Shown here: positions 40,109 through 48,026 of the stretch, piece after piece
Layout of the letters: the number at the start of each line of letters is the position of its first letter
Numbering within the stretch: the first letter of the stretch is position 1
Assembly: GCF_000612545.2 (NCBI RefSeq)
Contig: NZ_CP097800.1
Coordinates: 310,001 to 374,000 of the forward strand
Direction: 5' to 3'
Length of the DNA: 64,000 bases
DNA from: Streptomyces sp. PCS3-D2
GTDB taxonomy: Bacteria > Actinomycetota > Actinomycetes > Streptomycetales > Streptomycetaceae
Notes under the pieces: generated by a model
The model's input: only the letters and a program-made list of their open reading frames with translations
What the model was told of the DNA's origin: nothing
The model's database searches: none
Made by a program: the position numbers and the translations under genes

Positions 40109-40882
40109 CTACAGGACGCGGAATCCGGCAACGGCGGGGTGGCGGCGGTCGCGATGGAAGGTCAGGTGGTCCCAGGTGGGGAAGGCCAGGTCGGTCACGG
40201 CCAGCAGCCTGCCGGAAGGATCCTGGACGGTACGGCGTACGGTCAGGCCGCAGGCGGGGCCCGGGGCCGGCGGGTGGACCGTGCGGGTCATGGTGATGGT
40301 CTCGGCGACCCGCCCGGCCGCCGAGACCCGCTCCAGCCAGCCCCGGAGAGGAGCCGGGTCCGCGTCGCGGGAGTGCTCCGCCCGGTTGCGGCAGGCGGCC
40401 AGTTCGGGGGTGCGCGCGACGGCGTCCGGGCTGAAGTAGGTGACGGCGTGCCGGAGGGTCTCCCCCGCCCGGCCCTGCTCCCGCCGGTGATGGACCAGGG
40501 TGCGCTCCCCGCCGGACATGCCGAGCGGCACGGCGATCGACGGCGGGACGGTGACCACCGTGACCCAGCTCCGAGTGGGGCCGGGCGCGGGGGACGTGGG
40601 CCCGAAGTCCACCGGATCGGCCGCCGTGGGGAGGACCTCGGCCGTGACGGCGGGGCGGGAGCCGCGGCGCCCGGTCACGACCAGTCCGCCTTCGCGCAGG
40701 TGCTGCAGCGCGGCCCTGATGGTCTGCCGGTTGACCTGGTAGCGGGCGGCCAGGCTGCGCTCCGAGGGCAGCCTTCCGCCGGGGGTGCGCGCGGCTCGGT
40801 CGAGATCGCGGCGCAGCGCTGCGGCGATCCGCTGGTACTTGGGCACGGCGGCCGGGCCGCCGCCCCGTGAAGGGGAGGGCAT
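40109..40882 (-). CDS. GntR-family regulator, HutC subfamily
   Basis: A 257-residue regulator. A winged HTH spans residues ~14-75 (KYQRIAAALRRDLDRAARTPGGRLPSERSLAARYQVNRQTIRAALQHLREGG), followed by a UTRA ligand-binding domain (~95-250; LVHHRREQG, TYFSPDAVA). HutC-type regulators usually sense sugar phosphates, histidine intermediates or antibiotics. GAGGAG lies 5 bases upstream of ATG 40882. Its promoter contains GGTCTATACC, close to the HutC-family consensus, which suggests autorepression. The adjacent MBL gene is co-oriented upstream and may be a separate unit. Confidence 0.9.
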   Translation of the reverse strand: MPSPSRGGGPAAVPKYQRIAAALRRDLDRAARTPGGRLPSERSLAARYQVNRQTIRAALQHLREGGLVVTGRRGSRPAVTAEVLPTAADPVDFGPTSPAPGPTRSWVTVVTVPPSIAVPLGMSGGERTLVHHRREQGRAGETLRHAVTYFSPDAVARTPELAACRNRAEHSRDADPAPLRGWLERVSAAGRVAETITMTRTVHPPAPGPACGLTVRRTVQDPSGRLLAVTDLAFPTWDHLTFHRDRRHPAVAGFRVL

Positions 40883-40938
40883 GGCTTCTCCTCTGACGGG
40901 CGGTCAAGGACTGCGCGGTCTGCCCGACCAACCTAGCA

Positions 40939-40952
40939 TTGGTCTATACCTT
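40939..40952 (-). promoter_or_regulatory. HutC-type operator in the GntR promoter
   Basis: TTGGTCTATACCTT contains GGTCTATACC, resembling the GT-N-TA-N-AC HutC-family core and the DasR dre site. Read leftward, an extended -10 (TGC TAGGTT) lies just downstream, placing the operator in the promoter spacer, where binding would block polymerase. Confidence 0.6.
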
Positions 40953-41022
40953 TGAGTGAGAGGGGATCGGGCACATCGCCCACCTTGGCCGGTTCCCGAC
41001 CCCGCGCCGCCCGACCCCCGCG

Positions 41023-41883
41023 TCAGTCGCGGTAGACGAGGACGAAGTCCCCGCAGGGGTGCGTGCCGCGGCGGTCCGCCGTCTCGTCGAGGGCTCTGCG
41101 CAGGGCGCGCAGATGGTCCGCGGTGAGCTGGAGCGGCGGCTCGTCCGGCTGGTACGTGGTACCCCGGGGATAGTCCTCGCCCGGCGTGGCGGTCATCTCG
41201 ATGTGACAGCCGAGGACGTGGCGGACCGGCCGGGTGGAGCAGAAGTCCAGCAGCCGGTCCACGGTGGCCGAGTAGGCCTCCCGGTCCTCGATGTAGAGCC
41301 GCCCCGGGTAGAGGGAGTCGCCCGTCAGCAGGAGGCCGGTGTGGCGGTCGTGGAAGACCAGGGCGGCCCGGTGGTGGCCGGGGCCGGGGATCAGGTCGAG
41401 GACCCGACCTCCCAGGTCCAACGTCCCGGTGCGGTGCGGCCAGTCGGTGAGACCGAAAGCGGCCGTGACCTCGGCCAGCCGGGGGCCCACCAGCGTGGTG
41501 CGCGGCCGGTCCGCGAACTGCCCGTCCGCCGCGACGTGGTCGCCGTGCCCGTGGGTGTGGGCGACCACCAGCGAGTACCCCGGCCTCGGATGGCGCTGCA
41601 ACCAGTCAGCGACGAGCCGGTCGACGGTGTCCCGCAGGGGGAAGTGGGCCGGGTCGGTGGAGGCGCCCGTGTCGAGGAGCAGGGCCCGTTCGTTGCCGAA
41701 GAGCAGGAAGAGGAACGGGGCTTCGAAGTGCACGGACTTGTTCTGCCGCAGAATCACCGTGTGTTCGGAGTAGGCGTGGACCTGGATCTCCGGAGCCGGG
41801 TCGTGCTTCGGGGAGGGCCAGCCCGCGTGCCAGACGACGTCGAGGCTGCCTGCGACCGGGGCGCCCCGGCGGAAATCGATCAC
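41023..41883 (-). CDS. MBL-fold metallohydrolase
   Basis: A 286-residue metallo-beta-lactamase-fold enzyme. The metal motif is THGHGDHVA (~residues 109-117), with later His and Asp ligands in GPGHHRAAL and LLTGDSLYPG, and a final His in LGCHIEMT. It is of the glyoxalase II-like hydrolase type; the substrate is unknown. The first codon is GTG (MIDFRRG); GGAGGG directly abuts it, so spacing is poor and AGGATA further upstream may serve. It is transcribed in the same direction as the IucA/IucC gene 96 bases upstream and may be in its operon, possibly processing a siderophore ester. That link is inference. Confidence 0.85.
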   Translation of the reverse strand: MIDFRRGAPVAGSLDVVWHAGWPSPKHDPAPEIQVHAYSEHTVILRQNKSVHFEAPFLFLLFGNERALLLDTGASTDPAHFPLRDTVDRLVADWLQRHPRPGYSLVVAHTHGHGDHVAADGQFADRPRTTLVGPRLAEVTAAFGLTDWPHRTGTLDLGGRVLDLIPGPGHHRAALVFHDRHTGLLLTGDSLYPGRLYIEDREAYSATVDRLLDFCSTRPVRHVLGCHIEMTATPGEDYPRGTTYQPDEPPLQLTADHLRALRRALDETADRRGTHPCGDFVLVYRD

Positions 41884-41979
41884 CCCTCCAACCTATCCTC
41901 ACCGCCCGGCGCCCGGGAGCGGGCCGTCGGCCGGACCCGCCCGGATCGCGCGCCCGGCGACGGAGGCGACGGACAGACC

Positions 41980-43530
41980 CTAGGTACGCAGGGGGTTCGG
42001 CAGGGGGCGGTAGCGGGCGTCCGCCCCGTCGGCGCGGGTCCAGCGCAGCAGCAGGTTGGTCTTCGCGGGCAGCGCGGGGGCGGTGAGGAGCGCGGCGATT
42101 TCGGGAAGCCCGCGCTGTTCCTCGTAGCGCAGCAGTTCCTCCCGTACGGCCGGCCACAGGAGCGGTGAGACGTCCGGGTACCGGCCGGCGAGCACCCCCG
42201 CGATCTCCGCCAGGTTGTTGACCACCAGGCAGTACACCAGGCGTTGCCAGGCGTCCGCGCGCGACAGGTCCGGGAGGAGTTTGACTCCTTCGGCGTCCCG
42301 GAAGAGGGCCTGCACGGGCATGCCCGACGCGTCGACCGCGACCAGGGTGTTCTGCAGGTGCGCCTCCAGTACGACGCCGTGCCGGGCGAAGAGTTCGAGC
42401 ACCGGCGGCACGACCTGGCGCAGGTAGGCCCGCCACCACGCCAGCGGGTCGCCGGCACCCGGCGGAGGGCTTCCGGGACCGCCCTCCGCCAGCGCTGCGG
42501 CCAGCAGCGGGGTGCCTCCGGGCACGGTGTGGGCGCGCAGGCCGTCGCGTACGAGGACCGCGAGCTCCTCGAAGGCGAAGGCGGCGGTGCGGTATCCGCG
42601 GTCGGCGAGCCAGGCGGCGTCCGAGCCGGCCTCTCGCAGTGCGGCGAACCCGGCCTCCACGGCCGCGTCGGTCCGGCGCAGCTTGAGCAGGTCGTGCCGC
42701 CAGAGCCGGCGCACGTCGTTGGTGATCCGCACGTCGAGGCTGAACTTCACGAACAGGTCCGCCGACGGATCCGGAACGTGGAGGGTCCGGATGGACGCGG
42801 TGGGCCAGGCCGGCCGCCGGCTCTCACCGAGCGACAGCAGCCGCCCGTCGGCGAACGCCTCGCGCACCGCGGGCCGGTCCCCCGCCAGGCGGAGCTGCCA
42901 GGGGTGGGCGGGCAGCAACCGGTAGCCGGCGGGAGGGCGCGGCCCGTCGAGGAGATCGGCGAGGGAGTCGATCGCACCGGTCGCGGCCGCGCCCCCCTCC
43001 TCCCAGCAGCTGTCCTCGCGCAGCCCCAGGAAGACCAGCGGGAAGCGGGCGTGCGCCTCGGGTGCGTACGGCAGCCAGCTCCCGGCCGGCGCCCCGCCGC
43101 GGGCCTTGGGGGCGGGGTGGTGCGGGTGGCCCATCACCAGGGACTGCTCCGAGAGCAGATACGGGTCGGCCGGGGGCTCCGCGCAGGCCCGGGCGGCGAG
43201 CAGCGCGGCGAGCGCGTCGCGGCTGTCGGTGATCTCGACCGGCAGTTCGTCGTTGGTGACGCCCGTGAATCGGCCGAGCTCGTCGGAGACGAGTTTGACC
43301 AGTTCGGTGTGGCGGAGCGGGTGCCAGCCGCTGGCCGTGCGCAGTTCGGGGCACACGGGGCGGCGGCCGCCGCGCACGCGGAGCAGCCGCCCGCTGCCCC
43401 GCAGCCGGTGGACGGCCGTGCCGGCGGGCCCGTCCGGCCCCGCGGGCTCGGCCGCCTCGCGGAGCAGGCAGTTCAGGAGCGGGGTGGCGGCGTAGGCGTC
43501 TGCGGCGGCGTTGAGGTCCACTGGTTCCAT
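41980..43530 (-). CDS. IucA/IucC-family NRPS-independent siderophore synthetase (leftward copy)
   Basis: A 516-residue ligase that joins a carboxylate (often citrate) to an amine using ATP. The N-terminal part has MGHPHHPAPKARGG (the ATP/substrate His motif H-P-x-H-P-x-x-K) and LPAHPWQLR. The C-terminal FhuF-like/transporter-like part has HGVVLEAHLQNTLVAVD, the signature E-A-H-x-Q-N. The start is uncertain: ATG 43530 (MEPVDLNAAAD) has a weak GGATGG upstream, while ATG 43539 and GTG 43572 are alternatives. It is divergent from a second IucA/IucC gene with 140 bases between them; no DmdR/IdeR iron box is obvious there. Confidence 0.88.
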   Translation of the reverse strand: MEPVDLNAAADAYAATPLLNCLLREAAEPAGPDGPAGTAVHRLRGSGRLLRVRGGRRPVCPELRTASGWHPLRHTELVKLVSDELGRFTGVTNDELPVEITDSRDALAALLAARACAEPPADPYLLSEQSLVMGHPHHPAPKARGGAPAGSWLPYAPEAHARFPLVFLGLREDSCWEEGGAAATGAIDSLADLLDGPRPPAGYRLLPAHPWQLRLAGDRPAVREAFADGRLLSLGESRRPAWPTASIRTLHVPDPSADLFVKFSLDVRITNDVRRLWRHDLLKLRRTDAAVEAGFAALREAGSDAAWLADRGYRTAAFAFEELAVLVRDGLRAHTVPGGTPLLAAALAEGGPGSPPPGAGDPLAWWRAYLRQVVPPVLELFARHGVVLEAHLQNTLVAVDASGMPVQALFRDAEGVKLLPDLSRADAWQRLVYCLVVNNLAEIAGVLAGRYPDVSPLLWPAVREELLRYEEQRGLPEIAALLTAPALPAKTNLLLRWTRADGADARYRPLPNPLRT

Positions 43531-43618
43531 TCGGTCCATCCGGTGGGCAGGAGGTCCGCGGAGCGGTACCACCGGCCGTGATCGTCGGTATCCGCAATGA
43601 TTACTTGATCATCCCGTG

Positions 43619-43654
43619 AAGCGACATTCGAAGCGAAACTCGAAGCGCCATTCC
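43619..43654. repeat. 12-bp imperfect tandem repeat before the rightward IucA/IucC gene
   Basis: AAGCGACATTCG, AAGCGAAACTCG and AAGCGCCATTCC follow head to tail. A GTG at 43616 opens a frame through the array, encoding a Lys-Arg-x-Ser repeat. It is probably a leader or regulatory array, not a gene. Confidence 0.55.
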
Positions 43655-43670
43655 GAAGGCGGAGCCCAGC

Positions 43671-45185
43671 ATGCCCTTTCCCTCCTCCGCGGCCGAAGAA
43701 GCCGTCGCCGCCGAACTGGCCGCCGTACGGCCCGCGCTCGTGCCCGCCTACGCCGCCTCGCTGGGCGGCGCCCGGGCGGCCGTGCTCACCCGGCTGTGGC
43801 GGGCCCTGGCCTTCGAGCCCCTGCCCTGGATCGCGGGCCGGAAGGGGGCGCCGGACGGGCTGACGCTGCTGCTGGCGGGGGGCGGCCGGCTGGAGGGTCC
43901 ACCGCCGGACCCGTACGCGACGCGGCCCTACGTGGAGGAGCTGCTGCTGGACGGCACGGCCCACCACCGGGCCGGACAGCTCGTCCGAGCCCTCGGGATC
44001 CCGCACGGGGAGGACTTCGCTGCCGAGCTGGACGCCAGTACGGCCTCCCTGGCCCTCTCCCGGGCCGGGCAGCCGTCCGACGGGCAGGACCCTGTGCCGC
44101 AGAGCACCCGGGAGTGGGAGCAGCGGGTGGTCGACGGCCATCCCTACCATCCCAACTGCCGTTCCCGGCCCGGCTTCTCGGTCGCCGAGGAGCTGGCCTA
44201 CGCACCCGAGCACCGGCCGGTGGTGGAGCTCGGCCTGGTCCCCGTGCGGGCCGAGGAGTGTCTGGTCACCGGCAACTGGCCGGAGCGGCTGCGGGAGGAC
44301 GGGCGGATCCTGGTCCCGGTGCATCCGTGGCAGGCGGCGCACGTACTGGGGCGCGAGCGGGTGCGGTCCGGCTTCGCGGCCCATCCGCTGATGGCGCTGC
44401 GCACGCTGGCTCCCGCCGACGGCGGCGCGCACGTGAAGACCGCGCTGAGTGCCCGGCTGACCTCGTCCGTCCGGGACATCTCGGTGTACTCCATCGAGAC
44501 GGCGGCGGCCGTGTCCGGCTTCGCGCAGGGGCTGGCCGAGCGGCTCGACGGGCGGCTGCACATCACCCGCACGCTGGGAGCGGCGACCGCGCACAGCCCC
44601 GACCTCGCGGCCGTGCTGCGCGAGCCGCCCGAGCTGTACGCGGACGCCGCCGCCGGTGAGCGCGTGCTGCCGGTGGCCGCCCTGGCCTGCTATCCGCCCG
44701 CCCGGTCGGCGGCGTGGCGGGCGCGGTTCGCCCGCCTCGCGCTGTCGGTGTGCCTGCGGGTGCTGGAACTGGGGGTGGCGCTGGAGGCCCACGGGCAGAA
44801 CCTCCTGGTCGTCCTGTCCCCCACGGGCGCGCCCCTGCGGCTGGTCTACCGCGACCTCGCCGACATCCGGATCAGCCCGGCCCGGCTGCGGGCGCACGGA
44901 CTGCCGGTGCCCCCGCTGTCGGGCAGGCTGGTGACGGACGACGTGGCCGTGCTGCGCCGCAAGCTCTTCGGGTCCCTGCTGACCGGGGCGCTCGGCGCCA
45001 CGGCGGGCTCGGCCGGAGCCTTCGCCGAGGTGCTCGCGGAGGCGGCCGGCCTGCCGGCCACCTCCGACACCGAGGCCCTGCTCACGGGCCTGCTGCCCAC
45101 CAAGGCCCTCACCTTCATGCGGCTGAGCCCGGACGTCCCGGGCGACCAGTGGGCGGAATTGCCCAATCCGCTGAGCGGAGGATGA
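43671..45185 (+). CDS. IucA/IucC-family NRPS-independent siderophore synthetase (rightward copy)
   Basis: A 504-residue protein. It carries DGHPYHPNCRSRPGFS (H-P-x-H-P-x-x-K/R), VPVHPWQAAHVL, KTALSARLTSSVRDI and EAHGQNLLVVL, the ordered NIS-synthetase motifs. It is diverged from the leftward copy, so the two probably act on different intermediates of one carboxylate or hydroxamate siderophore, as IucA and IucC do for aerobactin. ATG 43671 has GGAG 7 bases upstream. A methyltransferase gene follows 33 bases downstream. No monooxygenase, decarboxylase or siderophore transporter gene is present nearby, so the pathway must rely on genes elsewhere. Confidence 0.9.
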   Translation: MPFPSSAAEEAVAAELAAVRPALVPAYAASLGGARAAVLTRLWRALAFEPLPWIAGRKGAPDGLTLLLAGGGRLEGPPPDPYATRPYVEELLLDGTAHHRAGQLVRALGIPHGEDFAAELDASTASLALSRAGQPSDGQDPVPQSTREWEQRVVDGHPYHPNCRSRPGFSVAEELAYAPEHRPVVELGLVPVRAEECLVTGNWPERLREDGRILVPVHPWQAAHVLGRERVRSGFAAHPLMALRTLAPADGGAHVKTALSARLTSSVRDISVYSIETAAAVSGFAQGLAERLDGRLHITRTLGAATAHSPDLAAVLREPPELYADAAAGERVLPVAALACYPPARSAAWRARFARLALSVCLRVLELGVALEAHGQNLLVVLSPTGAPLRLVYRDLADIRISPARLRAHGLPVPPLSGRLVTDDVAVLRRKLFGSLLTGALGATAGSAGAFAEVLAEAAGLPATSDTEALLTGLLPTKALTFMRLSPDVPGDQWAELPNPLSGG

Positions 45186-45218
45186 TCCGGGGCCCCGGGC
45201 GGGCTACTGTTCAGGGGC

Positions 45219-45989
45219 ATGACAGCTTCCTCGTACTTGCACTCCGTACGGGCGTACTACGACGCCGTCGCCGTCGACCACGCGCGGCGACACCGCACGG
45301 AACTGGCCGGGAAGCCGCTGGACAGAGCCATGCTGGCCGCATTCGCCGCGTGCGTGCGCGGCGAGGACGGCGGGGCCGGCCGCGCGGTCGCCGACCTGGG
45401 CTGCGGTCCGGGGCGGGTGACGGCACATCTGGACGGCATCGGGGTGCGTGCCTTCGGCGTGGACCTGTCCCCGGCGATGGTGGCGGTGGCCCGCCGGACG
45501 TATCCGGGGCTGCGGTTCGAGGTGGGGTCGATGGCCGCGCTGGACATCGCCGACGGGGTGCTCGGCGGGGTCGTCGCCTGGTATTCCACGGTGCATACGC
45601 CGCCCACGGAACTGCCCTCGGTTTTCTCGGAGTTCGCGCGCGTGCTGGCGCCGGGCGGTCACGCCCTGATCGCCTTCGAGCCGGGCGACGAGCGGTCCCG
45701 GCCGCAACACACGGCCGGGGACCCCGTCGGCCTGGACGTGTACCGGATACCGCCGGACCGCATCGCCGCCCTGCTGTCCGGGGCCGGCCTAGCAGAGGTC
45801 GCCCGCCTCCTCCGCGAACCGACACCCTGCGAAACCTCCCCGCAGGCCTTCCTGCTGGCCCGCAAGGGACGGACGGGCGCGGAGCCGGCCGCCGCTTCCG
45901 CCCGGCACGCGGACCCGTCCGGGACCCCCGGACCACCCCCGGCCGCAGGCCTCGCCGGTCGGCGGCCGACGGCCCGCCGCCGGGGCTGA
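45219..45989 (+). CDS. Class I SAM-dependent methyltransferase
   Basis: A 256-residue enzyme with motif I VADLGCGPGRV (~residues 51-61), an acidic end of strand 2 (FGVDLSPAMV), and VVAWYSTVHTP in the motif IV region. The closing strand ALIAFEPG is typical of small-molecule methyltransferases. The C-terminal ~45 residues are Pro/Ala/Arg-rich and disordered. It follows the rightward IucA/IucC gene by 33 bases on the same strand, so it may methylate a siderophore or its precursor (inference). Start ATG 45219 is supported by CAGGGGC upstream. Confidence 0.85.
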   Translation: MTASSYLHSVRAYYDAVAVDHARRHRTELAGKPLDRAMLAAFAACVRGEDGGAGRAVADLGCGPGRVTAHLDGIGVRAFGVDLSPAMVAVARRTYPGLRFEVGSMAALDIADGVLGGVVAWYSTVHTPPTELPSVFSEFARVLAPGGHALIAFEPGDERSRPQHTAGDPVGLDVYRIPPDRIAALLSGAGLAEVARLLREPTPCETSPQAFLLARKGRTGAEPAAASARHADPSGTPGPPPAAGLAGRRPTARRRG

Positions 45990-46137
45990 CGCCCCTGCTC
46001 GCGCACCGCTGCCGGTCGGTCGAAACCGCGGCAACAGGACGCTTCGAGGCGGACCGGTGGTCACCTGTCCACCCGCCCGGCAGCCCGGCCGGTCCGGCCC
46101 TCGGCGATCGGCGGGGCGGCTCCGTACACTGCCCGGC

Positions 46138-46536
46138 ATGGCATGCCGCATCAGTGAGCTGGTCCTGGACTGTACCGAGCCCGAGCGACTCGCCGAGTTC
46201 TGGGGCAAGGTCCTCGGTTACGTCGAGCTCGGCCGCGAGGACGACGGGAGTATCGAGATCGGGCCGCCCGGCACCGGGTTCGGCGGCCCGCAGCCCACGC
46301 TCGTCCTCAGCCCGAGCGACGATCCGCGGACCGGCAAGCTCCCGCTGCACATCGACGTCAACGCCACCGACCGGGACCCGGCCGCAGAGCTGGAACGGCT
46401 GCTCGCCCTCGGTGCCCGGCCCGTCGACATCGGCCAGGACGGCACGGAGAACTGGCACGTCCTGGCCGACCCCGAAGGCAACGAGTTCTGCCTGCTCCAG
46501 CGCCGCCTGCCGCCCCTCGGGCCACCGGCTCCCTGA
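46138..46536 (+). CDS. VOC-family glyoxalase-like protein
   Basis: A 132-residue single-domain VOC protein (MACRISELVLDCTEPERLAEFWGKVLGY, LPLHIDVNATDRD, WHVLADPEGNEFCLLQ). The pattern matches the Glyoxalase_6-type proteins common in Streptomyces; function unknown. I start at ATG 46138, where homology begins, although the frame is open to 46057. A 33-bp tandem repeat covers its stop codon, so in-frame length variants are possible. It has no operon partner; it reads toward the P450 gene. Confidence 0.85.
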   Translation: MACRISELVLDCTEPERLAEFWGKVLGYVELGREDDGSIEIGPPGTGFGGPQPTLVLSPSDDPRTGKLPLHIDVNATDRDPAAELERLLALGARPVDIGQDGTENWHVLADPEGNEFCLLQRRLPPLGPPAP

Positions 46537-46586
46537 CGCCCCGCACCCCTCGGAACGCCGGCTCCCTGACGCCCTGCACCCCTCGG
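46514..46586. repeat. 33-bp tandem repeat spanning the VOC stop codon
   Basis: Copies begin with CCCTCGG at 46514, 46547 and 46580 (the last partial), each followed by CCGGCTCCCTGACGCC. The repeat contains the TGA stop, so duplication has copied the end of the gene downstream without altering the protein. Confidence 0.75.
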
Positions 46587-46639
46587 GCGCGACCGGGTGC
46601 CGACACGGTCCGCCGCCCCGGACCGATCCAGGCGCCGGG

Positions 46640-47842
46640 TCACCAGCACAGGGGCAACCGTGTCACGCCACGCATCAGGGTGCCCGGGAGCCAGTCGCGC
46701 GGTCCGGCCTCCGGGTCCTCGGCCAGGCCGGGGAAACGTTCCAGCAGCGAGCGGATCGCGATACGGCCCTCCAACCGGGCGAGCGGTGCGCCGAGGCAGT
46801 GGTGGATGCCGTGGCCGAAGGCCAGGTGACCCTGGCCGGTGCGCCGGATGTCGAACACCTCCGGTCCGGGCAGCCCCGGCGCGGTGAACCGCGCCGGATC
46901 TCGGTCGGCGGCGGCGAGGGCGACCATGACGGAGGATCCGGTCGGGATGGAGACGCCACCGAGCTCCAGATCGGTGTCGGCGAAGCGGTACGTGGCATGC
47001 TGCACCGGCCCGTCGTAGCGCAGCATCTCCTCCACCGCGCCGCCGATCAGCCCGTCCGGGTCGGCACGGAGCGCGGCGAGCTGCCCGGGATGTGCGAGCA
47101 GGGCCCGCACCCCGTTGCCGATCAGGTTGACGGTGGTCTCGTGGCCCGCGACCAACAGCAGGAAGGCCATTCCGATGAGCTCGTCCGGGGAGAGCTGATC
47201 GCCGTCCTCGTCGCGGGTCCGGATCAGGGCGCTGAGCAGGTCCTCGCCCGGCTCCTGGGCCTTGGCCGCCACGAGTTCGAAGAGGTAGGCGGTCATCTCC
47301 TCAAGGACGCGGGGGTCCGCGCCGGCGCCGTCGAGCGGGGCGACGATCTCGCCCGACCAGTAGCGGAAACGGGCGCGGTCCAGGTTGGGGACGCCCAGCA
47401 GCTCGCAGATGACGGTCATCGGCAGCGGTACGGCGAAGGAGGCGATCAGGTCGGCCCGGCGTCCGGGCAGGGCCTCCATCGCGTCCAGCAGCCCGTCGGT
47501 GATCTGTTGGACCCGGGGCCGCAGGGACTCGACCCGGCGGGCGGTGAACTCGCGGGCCACCAGACGCCGCAGCCGGGTGTGGTGCGGCGGGTCCGTGTCC
47601 AGCATGTTGGTGGCGACGGCGGGGACCTGCGTGACCTCGATCAGCTCGGATCCGAGCCAGTTCTTCGACAGGGCCGGGTGGTTCAGGGCCTCTCTGGCCT
47701 CTTCGTGGCCGACGACCAACCAGGCGCGTTCACCGCCCAGCACCAGCCGGTGGACGGGGCCGGCGGCGCGCAGGGCCTCGTAGAAGGGGTACGGGTCGGC
47801 GTTGAACTCTTCGGCGTGCGCTGTGAGGTCCACAAGACTCAT
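46640..47842 (-). CDS. Cytochrome P450 (CYP107-like)
   Basis: A 400-residue soluble haem monooxygenase. I-helix LLVAGHETTVN, ExxR region EEMLR, and the haem-binding loop FGHGIHHCLGAPLAR with Cys349 as the iron ligand. The N-terminus (LTAHAEEFNADPYPFYEALR) and PPHHTRLRRLVAREFT are typical of Streptomyces CYP107-type enzymes that hydroxylate polyketides, terpenoids or xenobiotics. No ferredoxin gene is adjacent. ATG 47842 has only a poor ribosome site. It is divergent from the FAD oxidoreductase gene 184 bases away. Confidence 0.92.
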   Translation of the reverse strand: MSLVDLTAHAEEFNADPYPFYEALRAAGPVHRLVLGGERAWLVVGHEEAREALNHPALSKNWLGSELIEVTQVPAVATNMLDTDPPHHTRLRRLVAREFTARRVESLRPRVQQITDGLLDAMEALPGRRADLIASFAVPLPMTVICELLGVPNLDRARFRYWSGEIVAPLDGAGADPRVLEEMTAYLFELVAAKAQEPGEDLLSALIRTRDEDGDQLSPDELIGMAFLLLVAGHETTVNLIGNGVRALLAHPGQLAALRADPDGLIGGAVEEMLRYDGPVQHATYRFADTDLELGGVSIPTGSSVMVALAAADRDPARFTAPGLPGPEVFDIRRTGQGHLAFGHGIHHCLGAPLARLEGRIAIRSLLERFPGLAEDPEAGPRDWLPGTLMRGVTRLPLCW

Positions 47843-48026
47843 GGGGGGCAGCCTACGGCGGCGGGTTCGCCGGGCGGGGGTCGGTTCGGGCGTTCACGCG
47901 AGCGCGATCCGGGCCGCGGGCCCGACGAGTGGAAACCGCCTCCGCGATGCGCCGTTCGGGGGTCAGCGCGGTGCGCGTGGGACCCGCCTGCACCGGGATC
48001 CGGGTGGACGGTGGCAGGAAGGAGGC

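Noticed and set aside
43531-43670. Iron box (DmdR/IdeR type) between the two siderophore synthetases
   Set aside because: I looked for the TTAGGTTAGGCTAACCTAA-like palindrome on both strands; the closest AT-rich stretch (TGATTACTTGATCA) does not match.
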